A DNA stretch of 5,361 bases from Bacillota bacterium (GTDB lineage: Bacteria; Bacillota; Bacilli; Thermoactinomycetales; DSM-44946). Location of the stretch: contig JAJYSD010000125.1 in assembly GCA_021793745.1 (NCBI GenBank), forward strand, positions 1-5,361. The letters are read 5' to 3'. A model generated the notes under the pieces. That model did not search any database. It had not been told where the DNA came from and saw only the letters and a list, made by a program, of their open reading frames with translations. Made by a program: the position numbers and the translations under genes. Every line of letters starts with the position of its first letter. Position 1 is the stretch's first letter. Shown here piece after piece: positions 1 through 5,031 of the stretch.

Positions 1-12
1 CAACCGACCCAT
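1..12 (-). CDS. Start of a gene cut by the left edge, under a forespore-type promoter
   Basis: Only four codons are inside the window, reading Met-Gly-Arg-Leu from an ATG at 12-10, so the product cannot be named. The start is supported by context: a purine-rich run AAAGGGGGGG at 19-28 ends six bases before the ATG, and a promoter matching the sigma-F/sigma-G class lies just upstream at 42-71. The gene reads leftward, in the same direction as ispG, but is separated from it by the ispG terminator at 84-113, so it should be transcribed independently. If the promoter is real, the product is made in the forespore; a small acid-soluble spore protein or another short spore protein would be typical. 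That is inference; the four residues do not show it. Confidence 0.45.
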
Positions 13-41
13 CTTGCACCCCCCCTTTGGTGGTTCGCCCA

Positions 42-71
42 TAGTATGTCAAACTCCGGGGGAAATCATAC
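42..71 (-). promoter_or_regulatory. Sigma-G/sigma-F-type forespore promoter reading leftward
   Basis: On the minus strand GTATG (67-71) is followed after exactly 18 bases by CATACTA (42-48). Sigma-G promoters of Bacillus are described by a GYATR-like -35 and a CATnnTA-like -10 with about 18 bases between, so both boxes and the spacing match. Transcription would begin near position 35, giving a short leader of about 23 nt with a ribosome binding site before the ATG at 12. The region also contains TTGACA (minus, 47-52), but no sigma-A -10 follows at 16-18 bases. Sigma-F and sigma-G recognition overlap and cannot be separated here. Confidence 0.6.
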
Positions 72-83
72 GATCCGCGGACC

Positions 84-113
84 CAAACAAAAGGCGCCGC
101 CTTTCGGCGACGC
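84..113 (-). terminator. Intrinsic terminator of ispG
   Basis: On the minus strand an 8-bp stem, GCGTCGCC pairing with GGCGGCGC (one G-T wobble), closes on a GAAA tetraloop. It is followed by one C and then TTTTGTTTG. The stem lies at 94-101 and 106-113, ten bases after the ispG stop codon. This is a textbook rho-independent terminator and separates ispG from the forespore-type promoter beyond it. Confidence 0.85.
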
Positions 114-123
114 TCCGGAGCAT

Positions 124-1218
124 TCATGCTTCTTGTCCGACGGACTGCTTTTGGTGATACTCCTCGGCCAGTTTATCGATTTCCTTCTTCAATTCCTCGA
201 CCATTTTTTCCTCGGGAATTTTTCGGATGATCTTGCCGTGTCTGAACAGCAGTCCCTCACCACGGGCGCCGGCGATGCCGATATCCGCTTCTTTCGCCTC
301 ACCGGGACCGTTTACGGCGCAGCCGAGCACCGAAACCTTGATCGGCGCTTGGATATTGGCAATGTACTCCTCGATCTCGTTGGCAATGCTGATCAAATCG
401 ATTTCGATCCGTCCACAGGTCGGACAGGCAATCAGGGTGGCCGCATTGGCCGCCAAACCGAAGGCCTTGAGCAGTTCCCTGGCCACCTTCACTTCCTCCA
501 CGGGATCGGCGCTCAAGGAAATGCGGATGGTGGATCCGATTCCCTGGGCCAGCAGTGCTCCGAGCCCGGCGGCACTTTTTACCGTTCCGGAGAACAGGGT
601 ACCGGATTCGGTAATCCCCAGATGGAGGGGATAGCGAAAGGCTGCGGCCGCCTTTTGGTATGCTTCAATGGCCAACCGAACGTCGGAGGCTTTCAGGGAG
701 ACCACGATATCCGTGAAATCGAGATCCTCGAGAATACCGATATGATACAGCGCACTTTCCACCATGCCGTCCGCCGTCGGGTAACCGTATTTTTCCAACA
801 CCCGTTTCTCCAGGGATCCCGCGTTCACTCCGATCCGGATGGGAATCCCCCGTTCCTTGGCCGCCTTTACCACCGCCTCCACCTTTTCCCGGCGTCCGAT
901 GTTCCCCGGGTTGATGCGGATTTTATCGATCCCGCCCTCGATCGCTTTCAGGGCCAGACGATAGTCAAAATGGATGTCCGCCACCAACGGAATCGAAATC
1001 TCCTTTTTGATGGCCGGGATGGCTTCAGCGGCGCGCATGTCCGGCACCGCCACCCGGACCATTTGACAGCCTGCCTCCTCCAGCTGGCGGATCTGCTCCA
1101 CCGTCGCCTTCACGTCGTGGGTTTTGGTGGTGGTCATACTCTGGACGACCACCTGGTCGTTGCCCCCGATTTGAAGGTTTCCTACCTTTACCGGCCGCGT
1201 TTCCCTGCGATGAAACAT
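124..1218 (-). CDS. ispG: 4-hydroxy-3-methylbut-2-en-1-yl diphosphate synthase (MEP pathway, flavodoxin/ferredoxin-dependent)
   Basis: This cytosolic iron-sulfur enzyme converts 2-C-methyl-erythritol 2,4-cyclodiphosphate to HMBPP, the penultimate step of the MEP route to IPP and DMAPP. The 364 residues match the usual length of bacterial IspG without the plant-type insert. The N-terminal TIM-barrel part is clear: [12 protein letters not shown] near 25-36, [11 protein letters not shown] at 80-90, RINPGNIG at 101-108 and GITESGT at 201-207. The C-terminal part has the three cluster cysteines, C265 and C268 in CPTCGR and C300 in [11 protein letters not shown], plus the conserved Glu307 that supplies the fourth ligand. 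No key residue is missing. The ATG at 1216-1218 gives the typical N-terminus with the TRPVKVGN motif, and AAAGGGG at 1230-1236 lies 11 bases upstream. It is probably transcribed from its own promoter near 1353-1358, although no terminator separates it from the gene upstream. It ends at the strong terminator at 84-113. Confidence 0.97.
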   Translation of the reverse strand: MFHRRETRPVKVGNLQIGGNDQVVVQSMTTTKTHDVKATVEQIRQLEEAGCQMVRVAVPDMRAAEAIPAIKKEISIPLVADIHFDYRLALKAIEGGIDKIRINPGNIGRREKVEAVVKAAKERGIPIRIGVNAGSLEKRVLEKYGYPTADGMVESALYHIGILEDLDFTDIVVSLKASDVRLAIEAYQKAAAAFRYPLHLGITESGTLFSGTVKSAAGLGALLAQGIGSTIRISLSADPVEEVKVARELLKAFGLAANAATLIACPTCGRIEIDLISIANEIEEYIANIQAPIKVSVLGCAVNGPGEAKEADIGIAGARGEGLLFRHGKIIRKIPEEKMVEELKKEIDKLAEEYHQKQSVGQEA

Positions 1219-1265
1219 GAAATCAATCGCCCCTTTAATGGGAAAATCGGTTAATCCTATTTTAG

Positions 1266-1278
1266 CTCCGGACCGGAG
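1266..1278. repeat. Short palindrome in the ispG leader
   Basis: CTCCGG (1266-1271) and CCGGAG (1273-1278) form a perfect 6-bp inverted repeat around a single A. It lies about 50 bases upstream of the ispG start, between its probable promoter and ribosome binding site. A one-base centre cannot form a normal hairpin loop without opening two inner pairs. It could be a DNA operator or a short hairpin, but one occurrence cannot show either. Confidence 0.3.
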
Positions 1279-1352
1279 GCTCCCTCAAGGCCCGCACTTC
1301 CTCTACCGAAGCAGGCGAGAAAAAACCACCGATCCGATATCCCGTTCATCCA

Positions 1353-1360
1353 AGTATAAC
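1353..1360 (-). promoter_or_regulatory. Probable ispG promoter (extended -10)
   Basis: On the minus strand TATACT at 1353-1358 is preceded by T-G-T, giving an extended -10 element (TGnTATACT). No good -35 is found at 16-18 bases. Transcription would start near 1346, about 128 nt before the ispG ATG. The leader contains a six-base run of T (plus-strand A at 1320-1325) and the palindrome CTCCGG-A-CCGGAG at 1266-1278, just before the ribosome binding site region. Confidence 0.4.
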
Positions 1361-1488
1361 ACACTTTCCGGACAATCAGCGTCCCAAGCTCATGTATCGC
1401 CAACGACCGAGCTCCATCACCTCCACCCCAACGATCGGTCCAGGATGACAAATCCTCGGCACGGGTCAAAATCCAGGATACCGCCGTT

Positions 1489-2511
1489 TTACCCCAACTC
1501 CCGGAGCGCAAATTCTTTCCGCATTTCCTGCTCCATTTTCATGCATAGAAGCTCCTTCGTTTGATATAAATCGAGATACTCCCGGTTTTCCACGTTGTCA
1601 GACACCCAGTCGATTATATTATCATCCCGATTTTCGGACCAGTCGAACAGGGTTTGATAAATCTCTTCACAAGTCTCCAGCGGACTGGCAAAACGCAGCG
1701 GTAAGTCCGTCCAATGGATCCGAAGTTCCAGCAGGTCCTTTAGTACAAATAAACGATAGCGAATTGCTTCCTCGTCAACTCCCTTTTTTGCCGCCGCTTG
1801 AATCTCCCGGAATAACTCCCGGAACGTGATCCCCAGGTATTGCATCCCGATGAAGGTCCACCTGATCGTACCGGTAGCACTTCCATGGGCTTCCCAGCGA
1901 TCATCCCAAAGGATTTGCTTGAAACGCTCCCGCTCCGGTTCCCCATAAAGGGCCAGACCCAACACCAGGCCGCCATTACAATCCACCGAAGCCCAATGGG
2001 TTCCCCAGTGATAAAGCAAATCCGGCAGATCCGGGTCCGGAACCTTGCTGGCGAGAAGGGGATGAAACTCCGGAAACAGGTTTTGATTTTTATATTTCAA
2101 GATTTTCTCGCGAATCGCCGCCTCATAATCGGCACAGGAAAAGTGGAGCAATGCCACACATTCATCCGAACCCAAAGGTTCCTCCTTTAGCAAACACTGA
2201 TAGAGAACCTCTTCGACGGGTTGATAACCCATATAAGCAAGGGATGTAAAAACATCCCCGAGAAACTTCGCTTTTACTCGACGGTTTTCCATACAGCGGT
2301 TGAAAAGCCGTTCTGCGGTCTCGGTACTGCCAAGTTTCCGAATGGGCGACAACAACTCATAAGCTTCCGGATGATTCAAATATAGATCTAAAAGCGCTTC
2401 TGCATCTTCCTCATCGCCGTAATCCTCGATGAACGACAAAAGGGCGCGCACCCGATGGGAGTCGGGCCGCTTCCGGAACCGGTCCAGTAGATCGATCGTC
2501 GCTCGCAGCAT
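1489..2511 (-). CDS. Unrecognised 340-residue helical protein, possibly HEAT-like repeats
   Basis: I do not recognise the family. No signal peptide or membrane segment is visible, so it is probably cytosolic. The sequence reads as successive amphipathic helices (about 1-12, 20-30, 35-46, 63-77, 82-108, 117-141, 230-263, 279-292), which suggests an alpha-solenoid or HEAT-like scaffold. The central part (163-225) is different: rich in Trp, Gly and His, with segments LLYHWGTHWAS and LWDDRWEAHG. The open frame extends to an ATG at 2524-2526. I prefer the ATG at 2509-2511 because CAGGAGG (2517-2523) sits five bases before it, whereas the upstream ATG has no ribosome binding site. Base composition is unlike the neighbours: 24 of 60 bases are G or C at 1561-1620, against 44 of 60 in thiM at 4141-4200. 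This could mean horizontal acquisition. No recognisable terminator follows, so some read-through into ispG is possible. Confidence is high that it is a gene, low for function. Confidence 0.8.
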   Translation of the reverse strand: MLRATIDLLDRFRKRPDSHRVRALLSFIEDYGDEEDAEALLDLYLNHPEAYELLSPIRKLGSTETAERLFNRCMENRRVKAKFLGDVFTSLAYMGYQPVEEVLYQCLLKEEPLGSDECVALLHFSCADYEAAIREKILKYKNQNLFPEFHPLLASKVPDPDLPDLLYHWGTHWASVDCNGGLVLGLALYGEPERERFKQILWDDRWEAHGSATGTIRWTFIGMQYLGITFRELFREIQAAAKKGVDEEAIRYRLFVLKDLLELRIHWTDLPLRFASPLETCEEIYQTLFDWSENRDDNIIDWVSDNVENREYLDLYQTKELLCMKMEQEMRKEFALRELG

Positions 2512-2516
2512 ATCCG

Positions 2517-2523
2517 CCTCCTG
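2517..2523 (-). promoter_or_regulatory. Ribosome binding site that decides the start of the 340-residue protein
   Basis: CAGGAGG on the minus strand, spaced five bases from the ATG at 2509-2511. It lies inside the coding extension from the upstream ATG at 2524-2526, which itself is preceded by CATTTTCCGG, with no purine-rich site. The shorter, 340-residue start is therefore preferred. Confidence 0.7.
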
Positions 2524-2579
2524 CATCCGGAAAATGTCCTGTTTTTCAGCCTGCGGTGATGAAAGCCGGAAATACCTGC

Positions 2580-2593
2580 GCCCCGGACGGGGC
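2580..2593. repeat. GC-rich hairpin in the leader of the unknown protein gene
   Basis: GCCCC (2580-2584), loop GGAC, GGGGC (2589-2593): a perfect 5-bp stem with a four-base loop. No T-run follows on either strand, so it is not an intrinsic terminator. It would be transcribed within the leader if the promoter at 2676-2681 is used. Confidence 0.35.
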
Positions 2594-2675
2594 CCCTGAA
2601 CAGATCGGATTTCCTACATACGGAAAAGACCCGGTGGAAGGCATCGCTTCCGCCCAGGTCGTCCCGCCCAACGTT

Positions 2676-2681
2676 ATTATA
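2676..2681 (-). promoter_or_regulatory. Probable -10 box for the unknown helical protein
   Basis: A perfect TATAAT on the minus strand. The best -35 candidate is TTTCCG, 16 bases upstream, with only three of six consensus bases. The spacer contains TTTTC-C-GAAAA, a small inverted repeat that could be an operator. Transcription would start near 2669, leaving a leader of about 158 nt that contains the GC hairpin at 2580-2593. Confidence 0.4.
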
Positions 2682-2904
2682 TCTCTTTTCGGAAAACCGG
2701 AAATGGTGAAGCCTGGGAAGCCGAGACCGTCCCCCCGGAATTCCCGCGCAACCCTCCGCCCGGCGCTCCTCACCGGCGTGGATGACAGGCGTCTCGGCTC
2801 GGCACCGGCACGCCATTTGCAGCATCGCTTCCGGCAGTCAGCCCTTCCGGCCACTCCAAGGGGATCGGGGCGAGACGCTCCCTGTCCGGTGAACAGGCTG
2901 ACCG

Positions 2905-3051
2905 TTATTTCTTGCGAACGTAAGCGATCAGGGCCACTTCCCCATCGATGGCCTGATTCAATTGTTGTTCGGCTTCCCGGATATATTGAATCACTTCCGG
3001 TCGATCCCTGAGATCCATCAGCTTGTACTGCTGCGAACCATCGTGATCCAT
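2905..3051 (-). CDS. Small protein of 48 residues, translationally coupled to yqzE
   Basis: The ATG at 3049-3051 begins immediately after the yqzE stop codon TAA (3052-3054), with no base between or shared. The product has a polar N-terminus, a helix with PEVIQYIREAEQQLNQAI at residues 18-35, then a short hydrophobic strand EVALIAYVRKK that ends the protein. I do not recognise the family, and no motif suggests an enzyme. GGAG lies about ten bases upstream, inside the 3' end of yqzE. The abutting junction and shared strand imply co-transcription with aroK and yqzE and probably coupled translation. The reading has no cysteine or tryptophan and looks like a soluble, charged small protein. Its reality rests on the junction, the balanced composition and the lack of a better explanation. 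Confidence 0.65.
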   Translation of the reverse strand: MDHDGSQQYKLMDLRDRPEVIQYIREAEQQLNQAIDGEVALIAYVRKK

Positions 3052-3243
3052 TTACGATCGGCTCCTTATTCGGGATTTTTGCTTATCGTAGGCCATTTTC
3101 ATCGACAGGGGAATCAGGCCGAACCAGCGTGTCGCCCAGGACTCCTTCCGGCTGTTTCGCTCCTTCTTTCGCTCCTCCCGGGGGGTCTCCATAAACCAGA
3201 CCAGCCTCTCCAGGAGATAAGTGATCCAATCCTTGAACGACAC
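3052..3243 (-). CDS. yqzE: YqzE family protein (sporulation-associated small protein)
   Basis: This 63-residue protein matches the Bacillus YqzE family in length and in its two most recognisable stretches: TPREERKKER at 20-29 and RWFGLIPLSMKM at 39-50. The N-terminus (DWITYLLERLVWFM, 5-18) is a likely amphipathic helix; the middle is highly basic. The 39-50 region is hydrophobic but too short for a sure membrane span. In Bacillus subtilis yqzE lies between the comG operon and aroK; as I recall it has been renamed spoIIIL after a sporulation phenotype. The biochemical role is not known to me. Translation starts at a GTG (3241-3243) preceded by GGGGGAAGGGGGTGAT. It lies 56 nt after aroK on the same strand, so one operon is likely. 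Confidence 0.85.
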   Translation of the reverse strand: MSFKDWITYLLERLVWFMETPREERKKERNSRKESWATRWFGLIPLSMKMAYDKQKSRIRSRS

Positions 3244-3299
3244 AGAATCACCCCCTTCCCCCTAGGATGGACGGGAACGGTTCGGTTTAAACGGCTTGT

Positions 3300-3812
3300 C
3301 TATCCGGTCACATGGCGGCAGATTCGATCCACCACTTCTGCCACCGTCAAGGTGGTGGTATCCACCTGGACATGGGCAAAATCGTACATTCCTCTTCGCT
3401 CCTCGAGCAGGCGGGAAACGCGCTGCCGGAGATCTCCCCGGAGCAGTGGACGGTCCGTATCGCCGGACAACCGCCGAATAATCTCCTCTGCACTGGCGTG
3501 AAGGGCAATCACCAGCCCAAACTCCCGCATCAACCGAACATTTTCAGGCCGAAGGACGATCCCGCCTCCTGTCGTCACAATTCCCGGATTTCCGGTCAAT
3601 ACCTGCCTCAGCACTCGACTCTCCAGCGCGCGAAATCCCTCCTCCCCGCACCTCTGAAAGATTTCGGAGATCCGTTTCCCCGCCTGTTTTTCGATTTCCT
3701 GATCCGTATCCACCAGGGGAAGCCCCAGGCGAACGGCCAGGGCCTTCCCTACCGTCGTCTTGCCGGTCCCCATAAAACCGATCAGGATGAGCGGCTTCTT
3801 CGGTTGCGACAT
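3300..3812 (-). CDS. aroK: Shikimate kinase
   Basis: This cytosolic P-loop kinase phosphorylates shikimate at the 3-hydroxyl with ATP, the fifth step of the shikimate pathway to chorismate and the aromatic amino acids. At 170 residues it has the normal single-domain size. Visible motifs are the Walker A loop GFMGTGKTT (12-20), DTD (35-37) with the shikimate-binding aspartate, FRALES (60-65) with the conserved Arg61 and Glu64, the Walker B-like TTGGG (80-84), the LID arginine in DTDRPLL (Arg121) and ERR near 138-140 (Arg139). Nothing essential is missing. The ATG at 3810-3812 is preceded by GGGAGGGGAAGGA. It is the first gene of a compact minus-strand operon with yqzE and the 48-codon gene, and is divergent from thiM. 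The symbol aroK is by function; Bacillus literature also uses aroI. Confidence 0.96.
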   Translation of the reverse strand: MSQPKKPLILIGFMGTGKTTVGKALAVRLGLPLVDTDQEIEKQAGKRISEIFQRCGEEGFRALESRVLRQVLTGNPGIVTTGGGIVLRPENVRLMREFGLVIALHASAEEIIRRLSGDTDRPLLRGDLRQRVSRLLEERRGMYDFAHVQVDTTTLTVAEVVDRICRHVTG

Positions 3813-3857
3813 TCCTTCCCCTCCCGTATCGGCATCGCTGGCGTCAGGTTGTGGTGG

Positions 3858-3887
3858 ATTATATCACAAAACGGCTCCTCCTGTATC
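3858..3887 (-). promoter_or_regulatory. aroK operon promoter (extended -10)
   Basis: On the minus strand TATAAT (3858-3863) is preceded by T-G-A, making an extended -10 (TGnTATAAT). The -35 is weak: GATACA at 3882-3887, 18 bases upstream, with three of six consensus bases, which is common for extended -10 promoters. Transcription would start near 3851, about 39 nt before the aroK ATG. Confidence 0.55.
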
Positions 3888-3898
3888 GAATCAACCTT

Positions 3899-3927
3899 TT
3901 GACGGCCGACCCGGTCTGTGCTAAGGT
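3899..3927 (+). promoter_or_regulatory. Candidate thiM promoter
   Basis: TTGACG (3899-3904, five of six consensus bases) is followed after 17 bases by TAAGGT (3922-3927, three of six). Transcription would start near 3934, leaving a leader of about 110 nt before the thiM ATG. It is divergent from and close to the aroK promoter, so a bound regulator or supercoiling could affect both. The poor -10 keeps confidence moderate. Confidence 0.4.
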
Positions 3928-4029
3928 GAAAACGCACGATAGGGATGCGCAAGTCCCGGCCACGTCGCGCAGGCGATATCTTTCGACCTGACATCTCCGA
4001 AAGCGATCGAACGCTCATCTTTTCGCCGA

Positions 4030-4037
4030 AAGGAGGC
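4030..4037 (+). promoter_or_regulatory. Consensus ribosome binding site of thiM
   Basis: AAAGGAGG ends seven bases before the ATG at 4045, near-perfect complementarity to the 16S rRNA 3' end. The site overlaps a possible small hairpin, CGCC (4026-4029) with GGCG (4036-4039), placing AAAGGA in the loop; this is too short to be called regulatory on its own. Confidence 0.8.
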
Positions 4038-4044
4038 GCCCGCG

Positions 4045-4854
4045 ATGGATTGGAAACTGTGGGAACAAATCGCCAATATCCATCCCCTCATTCATCAGAT
4101 CACCAATGTGGTCACCGTAAACGATTGCGCCAATATCACCCTGGCCTGTGGGGCGAGTCCGGTGATGGCCGACGCCCTGGAGGAGGCGGCGGAAATGGCC
4201 GCCGCGAGCAATGCCGTCGTTCTCAACATCGGAACCCTCCGCCAGGAACAGCTGGAAGCGATGGCCCAGGCCGGTGAATCGGCCAACAAGCGCGGGGTTC
4301 CGGTGGTTTTGGATCCGGTGGGAGCCGGAGCCACCCGCCTGCGCATGGAAGCGGTGGACCGCCTGTTGAAACGGGTTCGATTCAGCGTCATCCGCGGCAA
4401 CGCTTCGGAGATCGGAACCCTTTGCGGCCAGCGCAGCGGCCGCGGCGTCGATGCGGACGAGGATGGACTGAAATCCCTCCTCCCCGCCATCCGGGACCTG
4501 GCGAAAACGCTTCAAACGGTCGTTGCCGTCAGCGGACCCGTCGATTATGTAACCGACGGAAAGCGGGAGGCCTACGTGGAAAACGGCACGCCGCTGCTGA
4601 CGCGCGTGACCGGAACCGGCTGCATGCTGACAGCGGTGATCGGATGCTGTCTGGGGGCGGGGATCGATCCCTTCCACGCCGCGATCCTCTCCCTGGCGGC
4701 GGTGGGCATCGCCGGGGAAAAAGCGGAAGCATCCCTTTCGAACCGGGAGGGAATCGGCACGTTTCGGGTCCGCTTTTTTGACGAAATCTCCCGCATGAAC
4801 AGCGATACCCTGGAGCAAGCCGGAAAAGTAAAGCTCCTTGAAAAACCCGTATAG
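4045..4854 (+). CDS. thiM: Hydroxyethylthiazole kinase
   Basis: ThiM phosphorylates 4-methyl-5-(2-hydroxyethyl)thiazole with ATP, salvaging the thiazole half of thiamine for coupling by ThiE. It is a cytosolic ribokinase-fold enzyme, normally a trimer. The 269 residues match the family length. Conserved blocks in order are HQITNVVT (17-24), GASPVMA (36-42), LDPVGAGAT (89-97), RGNASE (117-122), VSGPVDYV (162-169) and VTGTGCMLTA (188-197), with Cys193 in the active-site loop. The gene looks intact and functional. The start is fixed by AAAGGAGG seven bases upstream. It stands alone here: no thiE or thiD follows inside the window, and I see no TPP riboswitch in the 232-nt leader region, unlike many Bacillus thi operons. 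Beyond the stop comes an orphan ribosome binding site and a strongly structured region with a T-tract that may terminate this transcript. Confidence 0.96.
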   Translation: MDWKLWEQIANIHPLIHQITNVVTVNDCANITLACGASPVMADALEEAAEMAAASNAVVLNIGTLRQEQLEAMAQAGESANKRGVPVVLDPVGAGATRLRMEAVDRLLKRVRFSVIRGNASEIGTLCGQRSGRGVDADEDGLKSLLPAIRDLAKTLQTVVAVSGPVDYVTDGKREAYVENGTPLLTRVTGTGCMLTAVIGCCLGAGIDPFHAAILSLAAVGIAGEKAEASLSNREGIGTFRVRFFDEISRMNSDTLEQAGKVKLLEKPV

Positions 4855-4874
4855 CGATTCGGTACCCGCAAGCT

Positions 4875-4883
4875 GAAAGGAGG
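4875..4883 (+). promoter_or_regulatory. Orphan ribosome-binding-site sequence after thiM
   Basis: GAAAGGAGG lies 20 bases beyond the thiM stop codon, the same nine bases as the thiM ribosome binding site. The next bases, TTGCCGCG, resemble the thiM spacer (CGCCCGCG), but where a start codon would be expected there is AAA. The only nearby alternative, TTG at 4884-4886, directly abuts the site and is not at a workable distance. It may be a relic of a lost downstream gene or chance. Confidence 0.4.
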
Positions 4884-4884
4884 T

Positions 4885-5005
4885 TGCCGCGAAAAAGCGG
4901 CATCCCCGAGCCGCTGACAAAGGATCAGGGGAGGCGCTTTTCCGCCGAGCGGCTCACCACCGCGTGGAGTCGAGACGGCAAATCGCCTCCCGATCCCGGG
5001 TTTTT
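4885..5005 (+). ncRNA. Candidate structured 3' RNA or attenuator-like terminator after thiM
   Basis: Four helices with overlapping arms can be read directly. Helix 1 is TGCCGC (4885-4890) with GCGGCA (4897-4902), loop GAAAAA. Helix 2 is GCGGC (4897-4901) with GCCGC (4910-4914). Helix 3 is GAGCCGCT (4908-4915) with AGCGGCTC (4948-4955), eight perfect pairs. Helix 4 is GGATC plus GGGAGGCG (4922-4936, two-base bulge) with CGCCTCCC plus GATCC (4984-4996), 13 pairs. Helix 4 encloses small hairpins at 4942-4952 and 4957-4967, and CGGG-TTTTT follows at 4997-5005. Successive helices exclude one another or form pseudoknots. It matches no riboswitch class I know. The simplest reading is the thiM terminator; an attenuator is the more interesting one. 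Confidence 0.4.
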
Positions 5006-5031
5006 AAAGTTTGTCAGCAGTTTCTCTTCTG

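Larger units (their letters stand above)
2527..2904. other. 378-nt gap without a convincing gene
   Basis: This gap lies between the 48-codon gene and the unknown helical protein, both on the minus strand. Open frames exist on both strands (plus 2556-3011, minus 2546-2854), but they lack good ribosome binding sites, match nothing I know, and the plus frame would overlap the 48-codon gene in antisense. What can be seen is a perfect TATAAT on the minus strand at 2676-2681, a GCCCC-GGAC-GGGGC hairpin at 2580-2593, a 9-bp inverted repeat (2719-2727 with 2791-2799), and the 12-base direct repeat GCATCGCTTCCG at 2641-2652 and 2822-2833. No T-rich terminator follows the 48-codon gene; the best hairpin is CCTGT-7 nt-ACAGG at 2881-2897. 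Confidence 0.5.

Noticed and set aside
46..1254. Long plus-strand open frame of 402 codons
   Set aside because: It is the antisense shadow of ispG, whose motifs and cysteines on the minus strand are unmistakable.
1442..1456. AGGAT-GACAA-ATCCT hairpin as terminator of the helical protein gene
   Set aside because: Only five pairs and no T-run follows on the minus strand.
1257..1511. Minus-strand open frame of 84 codons between the helical protein and ispG
   Set aside because: Trp- and Gly-rich product without a ribosome binding site at a suitable distance, overlapping the end of the upstream gene; a different frame in the same stretch looks more protein-like.
2719..2799. Resemblance of the inverted-repeat segment to a cobalamin riboswitch box
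   Set aside because: Only a few bases around GCCGAGAC are similar; the conserved core of that riboswitch class is not present on either strand.
2881..2897. CCTGT / ACAGG hairpin as terminator of the aroK-yqzE operon
   Set aside because: Five-pair stem without a T-tract on the minus strand; too weak to call.
3813..3855. Minus-strand AACCTGA and GCCAGCG upstream of aroK, reminiscent of the 3' half of a TPP riboswitch
   Set aside because: The CUGAGA element and the connecting helices are missing, it lies in the aroK leader, and the fragments are too short to support a riboswitch.
3312..3902. Plus-strand open frame of 196 codons over aroK
   Set aside because: Antisense shadow of aroK with no ribosome binding site or recognisable domain.
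4015..4920. Minus-strand open frame of 301 codons across thiM
   Set aside because: It is the shadow of the high-GC thiM gene; its product is low in recognisable motifs and rich in Arg, Gly and His.
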